64,000 bases of DNA. Source: Ignavibacteria bacterium UBA2333. GTDB lineage: Bacteria > Bacteroidota > Ignavibacteria > Kapaibacteriales > Kapaibacteriaceae. The DNA lies in NCBI GenBank assembly GCA_002344895.1, contig DDUR01000034.1, positions 217,586 to 281,585 on the forward strand. Direction: 5' to 3'. The position numbers and the translations under genes were made by a program. The notes beneath the pieces are model-generated. The model searched no databases and had not been told where the DNA came from. It saw only the letters and a list, made by a program, of their open reading frames with translations. Below, in pieces: positions 8,373 to 17,581 of this stretch (the first letter of the stretch is position 1; each line of letters begins with the position of its first letter).

Positions 8373-11300
8373 CTACCAGCGTTTCGTCCATACTACCATC
8401 GGCACGAGTGGAACACCACCATACGTAGCGCCACTAGCTGGAATTGCCGTAACAGTTACGCCGAAATCGAGCGCCCACGTTTCACCAAACGTTCGTGCAG
8501 TAATGGTGAGAGGCACAACTGTGAGTGTCCGCATAAACACACCTTCAAAACAGATCTTCCATGAGTCTGCTATTCGTGTATCAGCATTGAGTCCCACGAT
8601 TGTTGCATCGGCATCAAATGACCCTTCAAACGCCGTCTCGTGATGTTTAAAGGCATATCCTAACCAGACATTCACCCGGTGATCGTCCGTGCCATATCCA
8701 GCGGTGGTAAACACAGCATGAGCTGTAATTCTCGAGTCTATCTTGTCACTAAAGTCTTGGTCATACGTGCTTGATGCAATGATGTATCCTCCGCCGAATT
8801 TAACGTTCTTTGCTACATCAAATCCGGTCTTTACACCTAGACCGTAACCGTAGGTCATTGATGCGTCAAATCCTTCAGCTCCAAACAGTCGAGTTGGAAC
8901 CGGAATAATGCCACCGGCTACCACTGAAACATTGTCGGTAATACCAGCCGATGCCTGGAGTCCAACAATCGCATGCACAGCAGTTGTTATTGTTCCTGCT
9001 GGTACCGTGACAGCGGTTGGCAACATGATTCCACGAAACGTTGTTGGATCAGTTAGACGAACTGACGAATCAGCTTGGCCATAGATCGTGACGTAGACTG
9101 GATCGTGGAGTTCCTTGATGTCGAATGCAAAACGAGATGAGTAATTCCCAACACGTCGTGGTGAGAAAACAATGTCGAATGCAGCGGACGTAGACGGAGG
9201 CAGAATCTCGGTGCCACGATATTGGGCCCGCAAAACGGACGAATCACCATCAACCCATCGGAAAGAACGAATGGTAAGCGGGTAGTCCGTAGCATTCTTT
9301 ACGAGTTCATCATTATGCGTTTCAACGATAGTACCTGAGGGATGTGTTCCAACGTCGTAACTGCCGCCCTTGGCAGTAATGAGTCCGTTGAGAGCACGAC
9401 CCGTAATCCGAGCATCCAGAATACCGGCAGACGTAAATGCAACAACCTTAGCTGCAAGTTCACCCTGCCGTGTTGGTTGGAAGGAATACTCCACGGGAAC
9501 TGAATCACGCGGAGGAACAATGATTGGTACCGTTGACCGCACATCAAACTCTGCTGCTTGCAGTCCTTGAATGGTAAGTTTCTCTACAATGACCGTGTCG
9601 AGACCCGTATTAACAACGGCTCCTACGATGACGGAGTCGACCGACTGACCAACGAGACGCGTTGAAAATCTGAGGTCTCGAAGTCGAGCCGATGGTTTGT
9701 ACAGACTCCATGGAGCGTCGCTTACGTCTGCCTGTAACATCGGCGGTGAAAGGGCAAAAATTTCTGCTGTCGACTCATTCACGATGGTTACAACACGATC
9801 TCCAGCCGGGGCAAAGGCGGGTACACCTTCGGCACGTCGTACCTGACGTATCATAACACCAGTCGACGCGTCAAAAATGGAGGCCTTATAGAATCCCATG
9901 AGGGTGACAAAGCGACCGTCTGGACTGTACGTTGCATTAAATGCACCTCCAGGCTCAGCTGCTCGCTGGATGGTCACACGTTCACTACCGCCATCGACAT
10001 CGAAGATGCTCGTTCGATCCTTGCCGTTCTCGAGTACAACAGAACGTCCGTCCGGTGAAAACGTCACGTAGGTATTGTCGTTTACATACTGGCGTTGTGT
10101 AATGTCGCGCACCTTTGTCCACGACTGCCGATCCCAAAGCACTGCAGTTCCATCCGAACCAGTAGTAATGAGGTGCTGGCCGGTTGGCCGAAATGCAGCT
10201 CGATAGAATTTACGGATACCTGGCAATCGTAACTCACGAACGAGAGCTGCCGTTGTAGCGTCGTACACACGCACCGTAGAATCAACATCACAAACTGCAA
10301 CAAGTTTGCCATCGGAGCTCATGTCGGCAAAGTTGATATCGTCGCCGGCACGCGGTATTCGCGATATCACAGTTCCGTTTGAGGCATCCAGGACCTTCGT
10401 TGTGTCTCCCCAACCGGCTACATAGAGTATACGAGAACCGTCGGCAGAAAGAGCTACACGCTTAGCATCATTCATCTCTTTCCAGCCAACGTTCCACAAA
10501 CGTTTCCCGGACGCAATGTCAAAACGTGATACCGTGTTCTCTCCGTAGGTGATGACGGTCTTACCATCGGGATGCAGGACCATGTGGTAACCAGCATCAA
10601 CAAGATGATGGATCTCGGCACCGCTGGCTGCGTCACGGATTCGCACCTGACCATACTTCGTTGTGCGTCCGCGCTGGAGTTGTTCCCAACCACCTATCAA
10701 GACATATCGCCCGTCATGGGAGAAAATGGCATCGCGTACCTTGTCACCCGTCATCGTCACAAGTGGTGTTGTGCGTCGCTGTTCATCATCCTTCATCGTC
10801 TGCGATGCACGTAGTCTATACATGTCACCTTCAGGTCCCTCGGCCTTCCACATGTATTCGCCATTTCGTGCTTGTTCGGCCACACGTTTCCACGTTGTAC
10901 CATTGTCAGATGATACTTCCAAGACTACGTCAGCCGTCGGCGGAACTCCTGAGTACCGTAGTGATACATTCGAACCAATTCGAAAACGCTCTCCACCATT
11001 CGGATGTAGAACCTTAATTGTCGGGCGTAGTGGTGGACGTGTTGGACTACCACTGGCGATGTAGTACGGTGGTACAGTACACGGTGACGTGACGATGTCG
11101 ACGCGGCCGAGTGTATATACAGTATCACCGGGTCGCACTTCAACGTCAAACGAAAGAGAATCACCGGGTAACAATGTTTGTGGAAGTGTTGGTGGCCGTA
11201 CCGTCATGGTCGACGGACCATCAAGCTGAATGGCTGATACCGTGAGTGAACCTCCCTTGGCCTTTACAAACACGGTTTGACGTACGACATTTGATCCACG

Positions 11301-12248
11301 TACCTCACCGGCATCGACAGATGGAGGATTGTAGCGTACGCCAGTAATGAGTGAATCGGCGACTTCCTGTTGAACGGTAACTGTGTCTCCTTCCGAGATA
11401 AATCGAAATGTTCGCATGGGTTCACACGTCGCCGTTGTTGTCCATGAAACGGTACATGGCCCGTTACCAGTTGCAGCTGCATGTATACGTTCATAGGCCA
11501 GGCGTGCCTGAGCAATGGTTGTGACGTTGTCAAACCACAGGCCACCACTTTCATCAGCCAAACGCCGTAACACGTCGGGCATTGGCATACCAAGTGAAAC
11601 ACAGAACACCGTAATACCACGCTGTTGAGCTTCTGCGATAAAGGTTTCTGATGCGCCACCACCCTGTCCGTCCGTCAGGAAGACTACAACCTTACGATGT
11701 TGTCCACGTTCAGCAAGTGCGTATGCACCGCCCTGTGGATGGAGTAGGCCTGCATCATAACTCGTTCCACCACGTGGTACAAGTTTCTCAACAGCACCAA
11801 GTAACGACGTCTGGTCACGTGACATATCATGGGCAAGTAGAGCCTGATTGTCGAATGCCGTAATTGCACACTCCGATTCGTCACTAAGAGCCTCTATCCA
11901 TGCACGTGCTGCAACTCGTGCTAGTTCAATGTTGGGACCGCCTCTGGCCATTGAGCCTGATATGTCAATTGCCAGAACAGACGAAACATTGGCAGGGGGC
12001 AAAGGGGGCGGACAGGTTACGCGAACGGAACCAACGGATTGCCCGTCGATGGTGATTGACACTGACGTTGGTTGTTTGAATGCAGACGTTGTTGTGCTAA
12101 ACGTATACACTTCAGCGGTTGACGTTCCTGACGTTGATTCGCGAATTCGTGCAATGTGGAGTTCGGTCTCACCAGCGTAAACATTCGTGCTGAGAAACAA
12201 CCAACAAAACACAACAAATACTGGTGTGGCAAGACATCTCGTAGTCAT
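8373..12248 (-). CDS. Exported VWA / beta-propeller / ASH / outer-membrane-barrel-like giant protein
   Basis: 1291 residues. A signal peptide (MTTRCLATPVFVVFCWLF...) precedes an early beta region and a VWA domain near residues 85-260, with MIDAS DISGS and FLTDGQG. An Ig-like segment follows around 400-480 (LHPNGGERFRIGSNV), then roughly seven WD40-like blades with recurring SPDGR or SHDGR turns near 490-830. ASH/Hydin-like beta domains (VVNTGLDTVIVEKL; SPRRVGNYSSRF) lie around 860-1060. The final approximately 170 residues read as alternating amphipathic strands ending in tryptophan, as outer-membrane barrels often do. The start is fixed by the ATGA overlap with holB. I know no family with this whole order; each module alone is common in Bacteroidota exported proteins. 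Confidence 0.7.
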   Translation of the reverse strand: MTTRCLATPVFVVFCWLFLSTNVYAGETELHIARIRESTSGTSTAEVYTFSTTTSAFKQPTSVSITIDGQSVGSVRVTCPPPLPPANVSSVLAIDISGSMARGGPNIELARVAARAWIEALSDESECAITAFDNQALLAHDMSRDQTSLLGAVEKLVPRGGTSYDAGLLHPQGGAYALAERGQHRKVVVFLTDGQGGGASETFIAEAQQRGITVFCVSLGMPMPDVLRRLADESGGLWFDNVTTIAQARLAYERIHAAATGNGPCTVSWTTTATCEPMRTFRFISEGDTVTVQQEVADSLITGVRYNPPSVDAGEVRGSNVVRQTVFVKAKGGSLTVSAIQLDGPSTMTVRPPTLPQTLLPGDSLSFDVEVRPGDTVYTLGRVDIVTSPCTVPPYYIASGSPTRPPLRPTIKVLHPNGGERFRIGSNVSLRYSGVPPTADVVLEVSSDNGTTWKRVAEQARNGEYMWKAEGPEGDMYRLRASQTMKDDEQRRTTPLVTMTGDKVRDAIFSHDGRYVLIGGWEQLQRGRTTKYGQVRIRDAASGAEIHHLVDAGYHMVLHPDGKTVITYGENTVSRFDIASGKRLWNVGWKEMNDAKRVALSADGSRILYVAGWGDTTKVLDASNGTVISRIPRAGDDINFADMSSDGKLVAVCDVDSTVRVYDATTAALVRELRLPGIRKFYRAAFRPTGQHLITTGSDGTAVLWDRQSWTKVRDITQRQYVNDNTYVTFSPDGRSVVLENGKDRTSIFDVDGGSERVTIQRAAEPGGAFNATYSPDGRFVTLMGFYKASIFDASTGVMIRQVRRAEGVPAFAPAGDRVVTIVNESTAEIFALSPPMLQADVSDAPWSLYKPSARLRDLRFSTRLVGQSVDSVIVGAVVNTGLDTVIVEKLTIQGLQAAEFDVRSTVPIIVPPRDSVPVEYSFQPTRQGELAAKVVAFTSAGILDARITGRALNGLITAKGGSYDVGTHPSGTIVETHNDELVKNATDYPLTIRSFRWVDGDSSVLRAQYRGTEILPPSTSAAFDIVFSPRRVGNYSSRFAFDIKELHDPVYVTIYGQADSSVRLTDPTTFRGIMLPTAVTVPAGTITTAVHAIVGLQASAGITDNVSVVAGGIIPVPTRLFGAEGFDASMTYGYGLGVKTGFDVAKNVKFGGGYIIASSTYDQDFSDKIDSRITAHAVFTTAGYGTDDHRVNVWLGYAFKHHETAFEGSFDADATIVGLNADTRIADSWKICFEGVFMRTLTVVPLTITARTFGETWALDFGVTVTAIPASGATYGGVPLVPMVVWTKRW
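11994..12009 (+). repeat. Dispersed G/C-run motif, copy 2
   Basis: AGGGGGCAAAGGGGGC on the plus strand. The local gene is on the minus strand, so its sense strand is C-rich and encodes PPLPP, just before the VWA domain. Same motif as at 6412. Confidence 0.5.
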
Positions 12249-13399
12249 GCAGAAGCCCCTTGCGCGGAGCGCGCCCCATACAAGAGTCGTCGTAATGTCA
12301 TACACATCGTAAGCAATGTTATCTGTGGGTGGACATTACGATAGACTTCGCGAACACTTCGTTCAATGACCGTTAATGCAGAAGGGAAGTCGGCTGCCCC
12401 AAAGGCATCGGCAAACTTTATGAGTGCATCTCGTTGATCCGTGTTTACAATGGCAGCGTTCGGGCCAACTGCGGCTATCATGTGAGCGTCGCGTAACCAC
12501 AAGGCAAGTAATCCAAGCATGGTTTCGATGCGCACCTTGTCACGTCCTTCCGCGATGTCGGCCACAAGTGAGATGAGTCGAGGACGGAAGTCGCGTCCTT
12601 TCAGTGACGTACGAAGCAGATCAACGATGTCTTCTCGTTGAGTCTTCATGTCGTCCGACAACAGTGCAACAGCACGGGTAAAGGAACCTTGGGCGAAGGA
12701 TGCCGTCAGACGTGCCTCTGTTTCGTCACACAAGCCTCTGCGCACCAGGGCATCGGCAATGTCGACATCGTCAATGGGTGGAATGACGAGTTCTTGGCAC
12801 CGCGAGGAAATTGTCGGAAGGATACGTTCAGGACGTGATGTGACAAGTATGACCGTAACGTCAGCATGTGGTTCTTCAAGCGTTTTGAGGAAGGCATTCG
12901 ACGCCTCCGTTGTCATTTCATCTGCACGCAGAATGATGACAACACGACGACCGCCCTGTGACGATGATAAACTCAGTGATCGTTTGAGTTCGCGGATCTG
13001 TCCGATACGAATCTGTGTTGCACCAGTCAGGCGTATCTCCCGATACGGGTCCTCTGCCATCGCGACAACGGCCGAACGAATTTCTTCGATGACTTCCGTT
13101 TTTAAGTCATCATCGGAGTCTGCTTTACCGGCGGGGTAGGCAACAACAATGCGAATGTCAGAATGTTGGAGTGAGGCAGACTGTCTACACGACCGGCATG
13201 TCTCACAGGGTGCCGGGCCATCAACGTCAGCCCGAGGAGACTCACAGACCATGGTGCGAGCAAAGGCCAGGGCCAGGGCGGCTGCACCCGCTCCTTCCGA
13301 CCCTGCAAGCAGCAGGGCCTGGGGAAGCCTGCCGTTACTGATACACCGACGTAACATAGCGGAGATACGCCGCTGACCGATGATGGAGTTCCACGTCAT
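12245..13399 (-). CDS. holB: DNA polymerase III clamp-loader subunit delta'
   Basis: A 384-residue clamp-loader AAA+ protein. The P-loop position reads AGSEGAGAAAL and lacks the GKT signature, as expected of the non-ATP-binding delta' subunit rather than DnaX. A zinc module is formed by CESPRADVDGPAPCETCRSC with four cysteines, near residues 52-71. The SRC-like motif is present in ISSRCQEL. The C-terminal collar domain shows the usual weak conservation. It is first in a two-gene operon with the VWA giant (4-nt overlap) and has a TACCTTTG box only four bases upstream of its ATG, implying a leaderless transcript. Confidence 0.87.
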   Translation of the reverse strand: MTWNSIIGQRRISAMLRRCISNGRLPQALLLAGSEGAGAAALALAFARTMVCESPRADVDGPAPCETCRSCRQSASLQHSDIRIVVAYPAGKADSDDDLKTEVIEEIRSAVVAMAEDPYREIRLTGATQIRIGQIRELKRSLSLSSSQGGRRVVIILRADEMTTEASNAFLKTLEEPHADVTVILVTSRPERILPTISSRCQELVIPPIDDVDIADALVRRGLCDETEARLTASFAQGSFTRAVALLSDDMKTQREDIVDLLRTSLKGRDFRPRLISLVADIAEGRDKVRIETMLGLLALWLRDAHMIAAVGPNAAIVNTDQRDALIKFADAFGAADFPSALTVIERSVREVYRNVHPQITLLTMCMTLRRLLYGARSAQGASA

Positions 13400-13403
13400 A
13401 GTA

Positions 13404-13411
13404 CAAAGGTA
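13404..13411 (-). promoter_or_regulatory. Bacteroidota-type -7 box for holB (leaderless)
   Basis: The minus strand reads TACCTTTG, matching TAnnTTTG, then four bases (TACT), then the holB ATG. With this spacing the transcript would begin at or next to the start codon. No Shine-Dalgarno is present, which fits. The -33 TTG is not clear (TTC about 17 nt upstream). Confidence 0.55.
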
Positions 13412-13461
13412 ACGGCTGCCGACATGCCGAAATCCACTGGCGGCTTTGTAGATTGTCGGCC

Positions 13462-14172
13462 ATGCGAATACTCGTAATTGAAGACGAACGAAAGGTAGCG
13501 AGCTTCATTCAACGTGGTCTTGAGGAAGAGCGCTATATCGTAGAGACTGCGGCCGATGGTGAGCTTGGACTTGACCTTGCGCTGAACAATCACTTTGATG
13601 CAATAGTGCTCGACGTGATGTTACCGAAACTCGACGGATATGCCGTGTTGCAGGCAATCCGTGGAGCAGGGAAGGTGACTCCTGTAATCATGTTGACGGC
13701 ACGAAGCACAACGGAAGATCGAGTTCAAGGTTTGGACATGGGTGCCGATGACTATTTGGCAAAACCGTTCCACTTTGAGGAACTGGCCGCGCGGCTGAGA
13801 AGCATTCTGCGAAGAAGTTCAACGGAAAAGACAACGCGTCTAACCTGCGGTGAACTGTCACTTGACCTTGTGACACACTTTGCCTACCGAAATGAAAAAG
13901 AAATCGAGTTAACCACTAAAGAATATGCCCTGCTTGAATATCTGATGCGCAATAAAGACAGAATCCTGTCGCGCGCAATGATTATGCAGCACGTCTGGAA
14001 ACACAATTTTGATCCTGAATCGAACATCATCGATGTCTATATCAAACGACTCCGACAGAAAATCGAAAAGCCGGGTCAACAACAGTTGATTCAGAGTGTT
14101 CGTGGTGTTGGTTATCGTATGCGTGACGCTGTGGGTATCGACGATGGTACCGGTGACGAGGACGTAGAATGA
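13462..14172 (+). CDS. OmpR-family response regulator
   Basis: 236 residues: a receiver domain (acidic pocket EDE at 7-9, phospho-acceptor Asp in IVLDVMLP near 51, Lys in DDYLAKPF near 101), then a winged-helix DNA-binding domain (ELTTKEYALLEYL and the VYIKRLRQKIEKP recognition region). The start is the ATG giving MRILVIEDE, the standard N-terminus; an in-frame TTG lies nine bases earlier. No ribosome binding site is visible. No histidine kinase is adjacent, so it is an orphan by position. It is followed by a MazG-like gene with a 4-nt overlap, and by an ECF sigma operon. Confidence 0.88.
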   Translation: MRILVIEDERKVASFIQRGLEEERYIVETAADGELGLDLALNNHFDAIVLDVMLPKLDGYAVLQAIRGAGKVTPVIMLTARSTTEDRVQGLDMGADDYLAKPFHFEELAARLRSILRRSSTEKTTRLTCGELSLDLVTHFAYRNEKEIELTTKEYALLEYLMRNKDRILSRAMIMQHVWKHNFDPESNIIDVYIKRLRQKIEKPGQQQLIQSVRGVGYRMRDAVGIDDGTGDEDVE

Positions 14173-14501
14173 GTCGTACCAACCTCCCCTCAGAGGGCCA
14201 ACACCTTGTTCAGGTTGTCCTGACCAATCTTTCCGGTATTCAAGATTCATTCGACGCGTATCAACAGGCACACTTTCTTCAGCGGCCACCAGAGTTTTTT
14301 GCTCTCGAACTCTGCGGTGAGGTAGGTGAATTGGCGAATCTGGAAAAAAAACGATGGCGTGGAACGAACATTGACGATCAACATGTTGCCGACGAGGCAG
14401 CGGATGTTCTCATTGCTCTCATGAACTTCTGTAATGCGCGCGGTATACAACTTGCCGAGGCGGTTGCAGCTAAACTTCACCGAATTACGCCCACGAAGTA
14501 A
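14169..14501 (+). CDS. MazG-like nucleotide pyrophosphohydrolase
   Basis: A 110-residue single-domain protein with the all-alpha NTP-PPase signature: ExxE in ELCGEVGE (about residues 46-53) and ExxD in DEAADV (about 76-81), the residues that bind Mg2+ and the nucleotide triphosphate. Single-domain relatives hydrolyse abnormal or regulatory nucleotides, such as dUTP or damaged dNTPs. It overlaps the response regulator by ATGA and lies two bases before the sigma factor gene, so it is probably in the same transcript. The specific substrate cannot be told from sequence. Confidence 0.8.
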   Translation: MSRTNLPSEGQHLVQVVLTNLSGIQDSFDAYQQAHFLQRPPEFFALELCGEVGELANLEKKRWRGTNIDDQHVADEAADVLIALMNFCNARGIQLAEAVAAKLHRITPTK

Positions 14502-14503
14502 AC

Positions 14504-15058
14504 GTGTCAGACGGTCCTATCATCCTGGCCCTCCTTCAACGCCTAAAATCTGGCGATAGGTCGGTTATGGGTGAGATCTACGATATGTACGGTGACACGA
14601 TCTATGGAATACTGACAAAGATTGTGCTGGAAGATGGGCTCGCTGAGGACCTTTTACAGGAGACGTTCCTTCGGGTATGGACACAACGTGACAAGTACGA
14701 TACAAGTCGCGGCACGCTGTTCACATGGATGTTGAACATTGCACGTAACCTGGCGATTGACGTACGGCGAACGGCCACATGGAAACATCGCCATGAAAAC
14801 CGAACGGTTGATGTATCCGTAGGTATGGAGGACGCGGCCGAGTTACGGACAGACAGTGTCGATCCGGATACGATTGACGTCCGTGACATCGTTGCGAGGC
14901 TCTCGGCTGACCAGCGCCAGGTCATTGATATGGCCTACTTTTTGGGATATTCCCAAAGTGAGATTGCTGACGAACTCGGTATCCCTCTTGGAACCGTAAA
15001 ATCCCGCATCCGACTTGCGATGAATGCTCTCAGAACATATTTCGGTGAGGCTGTCTGA
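14504..15058 (+). CDS. ECF-type RNA polymerase sigma factor
   Basis: 184 residues. Sigma region 2 includes DLLQETFLRVW (about 46-56) and the -10-recognition helix TLFTWMLNIARNLAID. Region 4 has the helix-turn-helix SEIADELGIPLGTVKSR, which recognises the -35 element. The start is GTG at 14504. The TGATG junction with the next gene (1-nt overlap) couples it to its predicted anti-sigma factor. The pairing with an RskA-like membrane protein places it near the SigK-type ECF factors. Likely targets include the exported ferritin-like genes just downstream, an inference from context and from a candidate ECF-like promoter at 15951-15980. Confidence 0.9.
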   Translation: MSDGPIILALLQRLKSGDRSVMGEIYDMYGDTIYGILTKIVLEDGLAEDLLQETFLRVWTQRDKYDTSRGTLFTWMLNIARNLAIDVRRTATWKHRHENRTVDVSVGMEDAAELRTDSVDPDTIDVRDIVARLSADQRQVIDMAYFLGYSQSEIADELGIPLGTVKSRIRLAMNALRTYFGEAV

Positions 15059-15885
15059 TGACAAGAGACGAAATCTTGCAATCAGGCCTCCTGGAGCTCT
15101 ATGTTGCTGGAGCACTCACTCCGGAGGAGGTAACACGTGTTGAATCATGGATAACATCCGATTCACTCATTGCTGCCGAAGTACAGCGTATTGCTGAAGC
15201 TGTAGAAGCCGTGGCAACAACACATCGAGCCCCGGCACCTGCCGATATGAAGCTTCGTATTCTCACGCAGATTGATAGGGTAGAGGATGCGAGTGCAGCA
15301 CGGATTACATCTGAGTCAGAGAACCGTCCTACCGAACGACGTCGTACGCAGCGCCCTGCCGTACGTCGATGGCTCGTTGCTGCAGCATTCGTGATCGGAT
15401 TCTTACCGTCGATCTGGTTCTACGTTCAGTGGCAACAATCCACCGAGCAGCTTACGACAACGGAGCGTGCACTCGCATCGGAACGTGAAGCCCGGAGTAC
15501 AATGGCTCGCACGGCAGAGACCATTGAACGCACCATGGCCCGGCTTTCCGACACAAACGTTGTTCGGACGCCCCTTCGCGGCACAGCCGCAGCCCCTTCC
15601 TCCTTTGCAGTTGTGTTCTACGACCGCACAACCAACGACGTCTTCCTTGATACAAAGAGCCTGCCAGCTCTCGGCTCGAATGAAGACTATCAGCTGTGGG
15701 CACTCGTAGATGGTAAGCCGGTTGATCTTGGTACGTTTGATCCGGCCGAAGGCCTTGACTCGGCTGTTGTTCGGCAGATGCGTGCTGTACAAGGTGCAGG
15801 AGCTTTTGCTGTTACGATTGAGCCGCAGGGTGGACGTCCAACACCAACACTCGAACGTATGGTTGTGCTTGGAGTAGCGAGTTAG
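15058..15885 (+). CDS. RskA-like transmembrane anti-sigma factor
   Basis: 275 residues. A short N-terminal cytoplasmic anti-sigma region (ELYVAGALTPEEVTRVE) lacks the zinc-binding HxxxCxxC of ZAS proteins. One membrane helix spans about 105-123 (WLVAAAFVIGFLPSIWFYV). A periplasmic coiled segment near 125-170 precedes an RskA-type C-terminal domain (QLWALVDGKPVDLG; FAVTIEPQGG). It should hold the co-encoded sigma factor at the membrane until proteolysis or a redox signal releases it. The gene overlaps the sigma gene by one base. It closely parallels the SigK/RskA arrangement, but the downstream genes here are ferritin-like. Confidence 0.85.
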   Translation: MTRDEILQSGLLELYVAGALTPEEVTRVESWITSDSLIAAEVQRIAEAVEAVATTHRAPAPADMKLRILTQIDRVEDASAARITSESENRPTERRRTQRPAVRRWLVAAAFVIGFLPSIWFYVQWQQSTEQLTTTERALASEREARSTMARTAETIERTMARLSDTNVVRTPLRGTAAAPSSFAVVFYDRTTNDVFLDTKSLPALGSNEDYQLWALVDGKPVDLGTFDPAEGLDSAVVRQMRAVQGAGAFAVTIEPQGGRPTPTLERMVVLGVAS

Positions 15886-15950
15886 GTAGCGTCACGGACG
15901 GTGTGATAGTCCATTGTGAGAGCGTGACCCGACTGCATCCGATTTCCTGG

Positions 15951-15980
15951 TGATCCGATCGTAAACCCCTTCCGTACGTC
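15951..15980 (+). promoter_or_regulatory. Candidate ECF-type promoter upstream of ferritin-like genes
   Basis: TGATCC at 15951-15956 and CGTACGTC at 15973-15980, 16 nt apart, lie 38 nt before the first ferritin-like ATG. CGTC-type -10 elements with 16-17 nt spacing are common among ECF sigma promoters. No TAnnTTTG box is present in the 133-nt spacer. This is a pattern match only. Confidence 0.3.
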
Positions 15981-16018
15981 TCCCTGAACAGTCGTTTTAC
16001 GAATCCAGGGATGGTACG

Positions 16019-16786
16019 ATGAAACTTTCCAGCTCGGCTAAAGAACAGGCCGACATGCTCGAAGAGGTCCTCCACGACGTCGTCGATCCACGACGCAGAG
16101 GGTTCTTAAAAAAAGGTGCTCTCGCTGCAGCAGCCGTAGCAGCACTTCCCATCGTTGGCAGCACGATGGTCTCTTGTTCGTCCGATAGTCCAGCAGCGCC
16201 GACTGACGAAAGTAACAGTCGCGACATCAAGCTGTTGACCGATGCCTATCTCATCGAAAAGCTTGCTGTGAACACCTACGTTGCCGCTGCAGGGCTGGGA
16301 ATACTGAGTGGTGCCTTCCTTGATGTGGCTCAGAGTTTTGCGGCTGATCACATTGGACATGCAGGTACGTTCCGTGACGTTATCACGGGTGAACTGCGTG
16401 CAGCGCCTCCGATTGATCCAAAAAATGATGAAAATTTTATCACAGGAATGATGGTTAACGGAGAAACACGATTCCGTATTCCTCCGGCCTTTGGTAATCT
16501 CACATCAGCAGCAGGGATTGTGAAGTATGCTCTTGCCCTGGAACTCACGGCAGCAAAGGCCTACTTTGACAATGCAGCGTCGTTAGATGCAGGTATGCGT
16601 CTGACAAATCGTAAGGCTATTGATGCCGTAAGTGACATTGGACCAGTAGAGGCAGAACATGCTGCAGTGTTTCGTGCCGCACTGAAGCTCTTGCTGGCGA
16701 GTGATACAGATGCTGATGCCGGTTCGGACGTAGGACGAAGTGTTTCACCAACATCGTTTATCTCGGCAGAAATGCCAAGACCGTAA
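16019..16786 (+). CDS. Exported ferritin-like domain protein (Tat/lipoprotein type)
   Basis: 255 residues. The N-terminus has a twin-arginine-like motif RRRGFLKKG (about 25-33), a hydrophobic alanine-rich stretch, and a cysteine in STMVSCSSD (about 53) that could be a lipid anchor. The mature part is a four-helix ferritin-like domain. Candidate di-iron ligands are EKLAVNTY, DHIGHAGTF, ALELTAAKAY and VEAEHAAVF, so E, H, E and ExxH all occur at the expected places. The domain resembles the Ferritin_2 family. It follows the sigma/anti-sigma pair and precedes a paralogue. A role in extracytoplasmic metal or oxidative stress is an inference; the biochemical function of this family is largely unknown. 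Confidence 0.75.
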   Translation: MKLSSSAKEQADMLEEVLHDVVDPRRRGFLKKGALAAAAVAALPIVGSTMVSCSSDSPAAPTDESNSRDIKLLTDAYLIEKLAVNTYVAAAGLGILSGAFLDVAQSFAADHIGHAGTFRDVITGELRAAPPIDPKNDENFITGMMVNGETRFRIPPAFGNLTSAAGIVKYALALELTAAKAYFDNAASLDAGMRLTNRKAIDAVSDIGPVEAEHAAVFRAALKLLLASDTDADAGSDVGRSVSPTSFISAEMPRP

Positions 16787-16796
16787 GGAGAATACC

Positions 16797-17513
16797 ATGG
16801 AAACAACATCACTGGAAACAGCAATACAGCGTGAGGCTTCTGTCCTTGAAGAACTTCTCGATGGTCAACTCGTTGGCGACCGTCGTGTGTTTATGAAGAA
16901 GGGATCACTCGCTGCTGCAGCAATGGCCATGGCGGCAACGTGGTTTGCCTCTGTTACACGTACGAAGGCACAGACAACGGCAAAGTCTGACCTTGAGATG
17001 TTAACGGAATCGTTTACACTTGAACAGCAGGCTGTCAACACCTACAATGCTGCTGCCGCCCTTCGTGATTCCTCAGGTGCGCCCTTGGTAGACGGAGCGG
17101 TGCTGAGTGTTGCCGTTGCCTTTATTGGTGATCACACGACACATGCGGCCCGATTCCGAGACGTCATTGTTCAGCTTGGCGGAACGGTGCCAGCGAATAC
17201 AACTGCAACCACACTTGATGCTTTCCCGCCAGGGCCAAACTCACAGTTAACGTCGTTGCCAGGAATACTTCGTTATGCCCTTGCCGTTGAAATCTTCGCA
17301 GCGAAACTTTGGTATCAATATGCCAAGGATGCGCAAGATCTTCGTGTTCGGAGAGTGTTTGCCGACCTGGCTCCAAACGAAGCAGCACACGCAGCTATTC
17401 TAAGAGCTGCACTCAAGTTTGTTGTCGGCACGTCAACTGATCACGACAACTCAAATCCTGGTAAGGCCGTTGTTCCGTTTACGCAACTGAGTTTTGATTC
17501 GCCGGTGTTCTAA
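16797..17513 (+). CDS. Second exported ferritin-like domain protein
   Basis: 238 residues, starting at the ATG six bases after AAGGAG (16785-16790). A paralogue of the preceding gene: the leader DRRVFMKKG with an alanine/methionine-rich hydrophobic core is Tat-like, with predicted cleavage near TKAQT and no lipobox. Ligand-like residues recur in EQQAVNTY, DHTTHAARF, AVEIFAAKLWY and PNEAAHAAI. The two proteins also share a short C-terminal tail (VSPTSFIS versus VVPFTQLSF). One may be lipid-anchored and the other soluble. A strong bidirectional terminator follows. Confidence 0.75.
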   Translation: METTSLETAIQREASVLEELLDGQLVGDRRVFMKKGSLAAAAMAMAATWFASVTRTKAQTTAKSDLEMLTESFTLEQQAVNTYNAAAALRDSSGAPLVDGAVLSVAVAFIGDHTTHAARFRDVIVQLGGTVPANTTATTLDAFPPGPNSQLTSLPGILRYALAVEIFAAKLWYQYAKDAQDLRVRRVFADLAPNEAAHAAILRAALKFVVGTSTDHDNSNPGKAVVPFTQLSFDSPVF

Positions 17514-17581
17514 CCCAACGTCACCACCTACAGAACAAGTATCGGCACCACCAACAGCTGGGCACTACGAGGTAAAACGGA

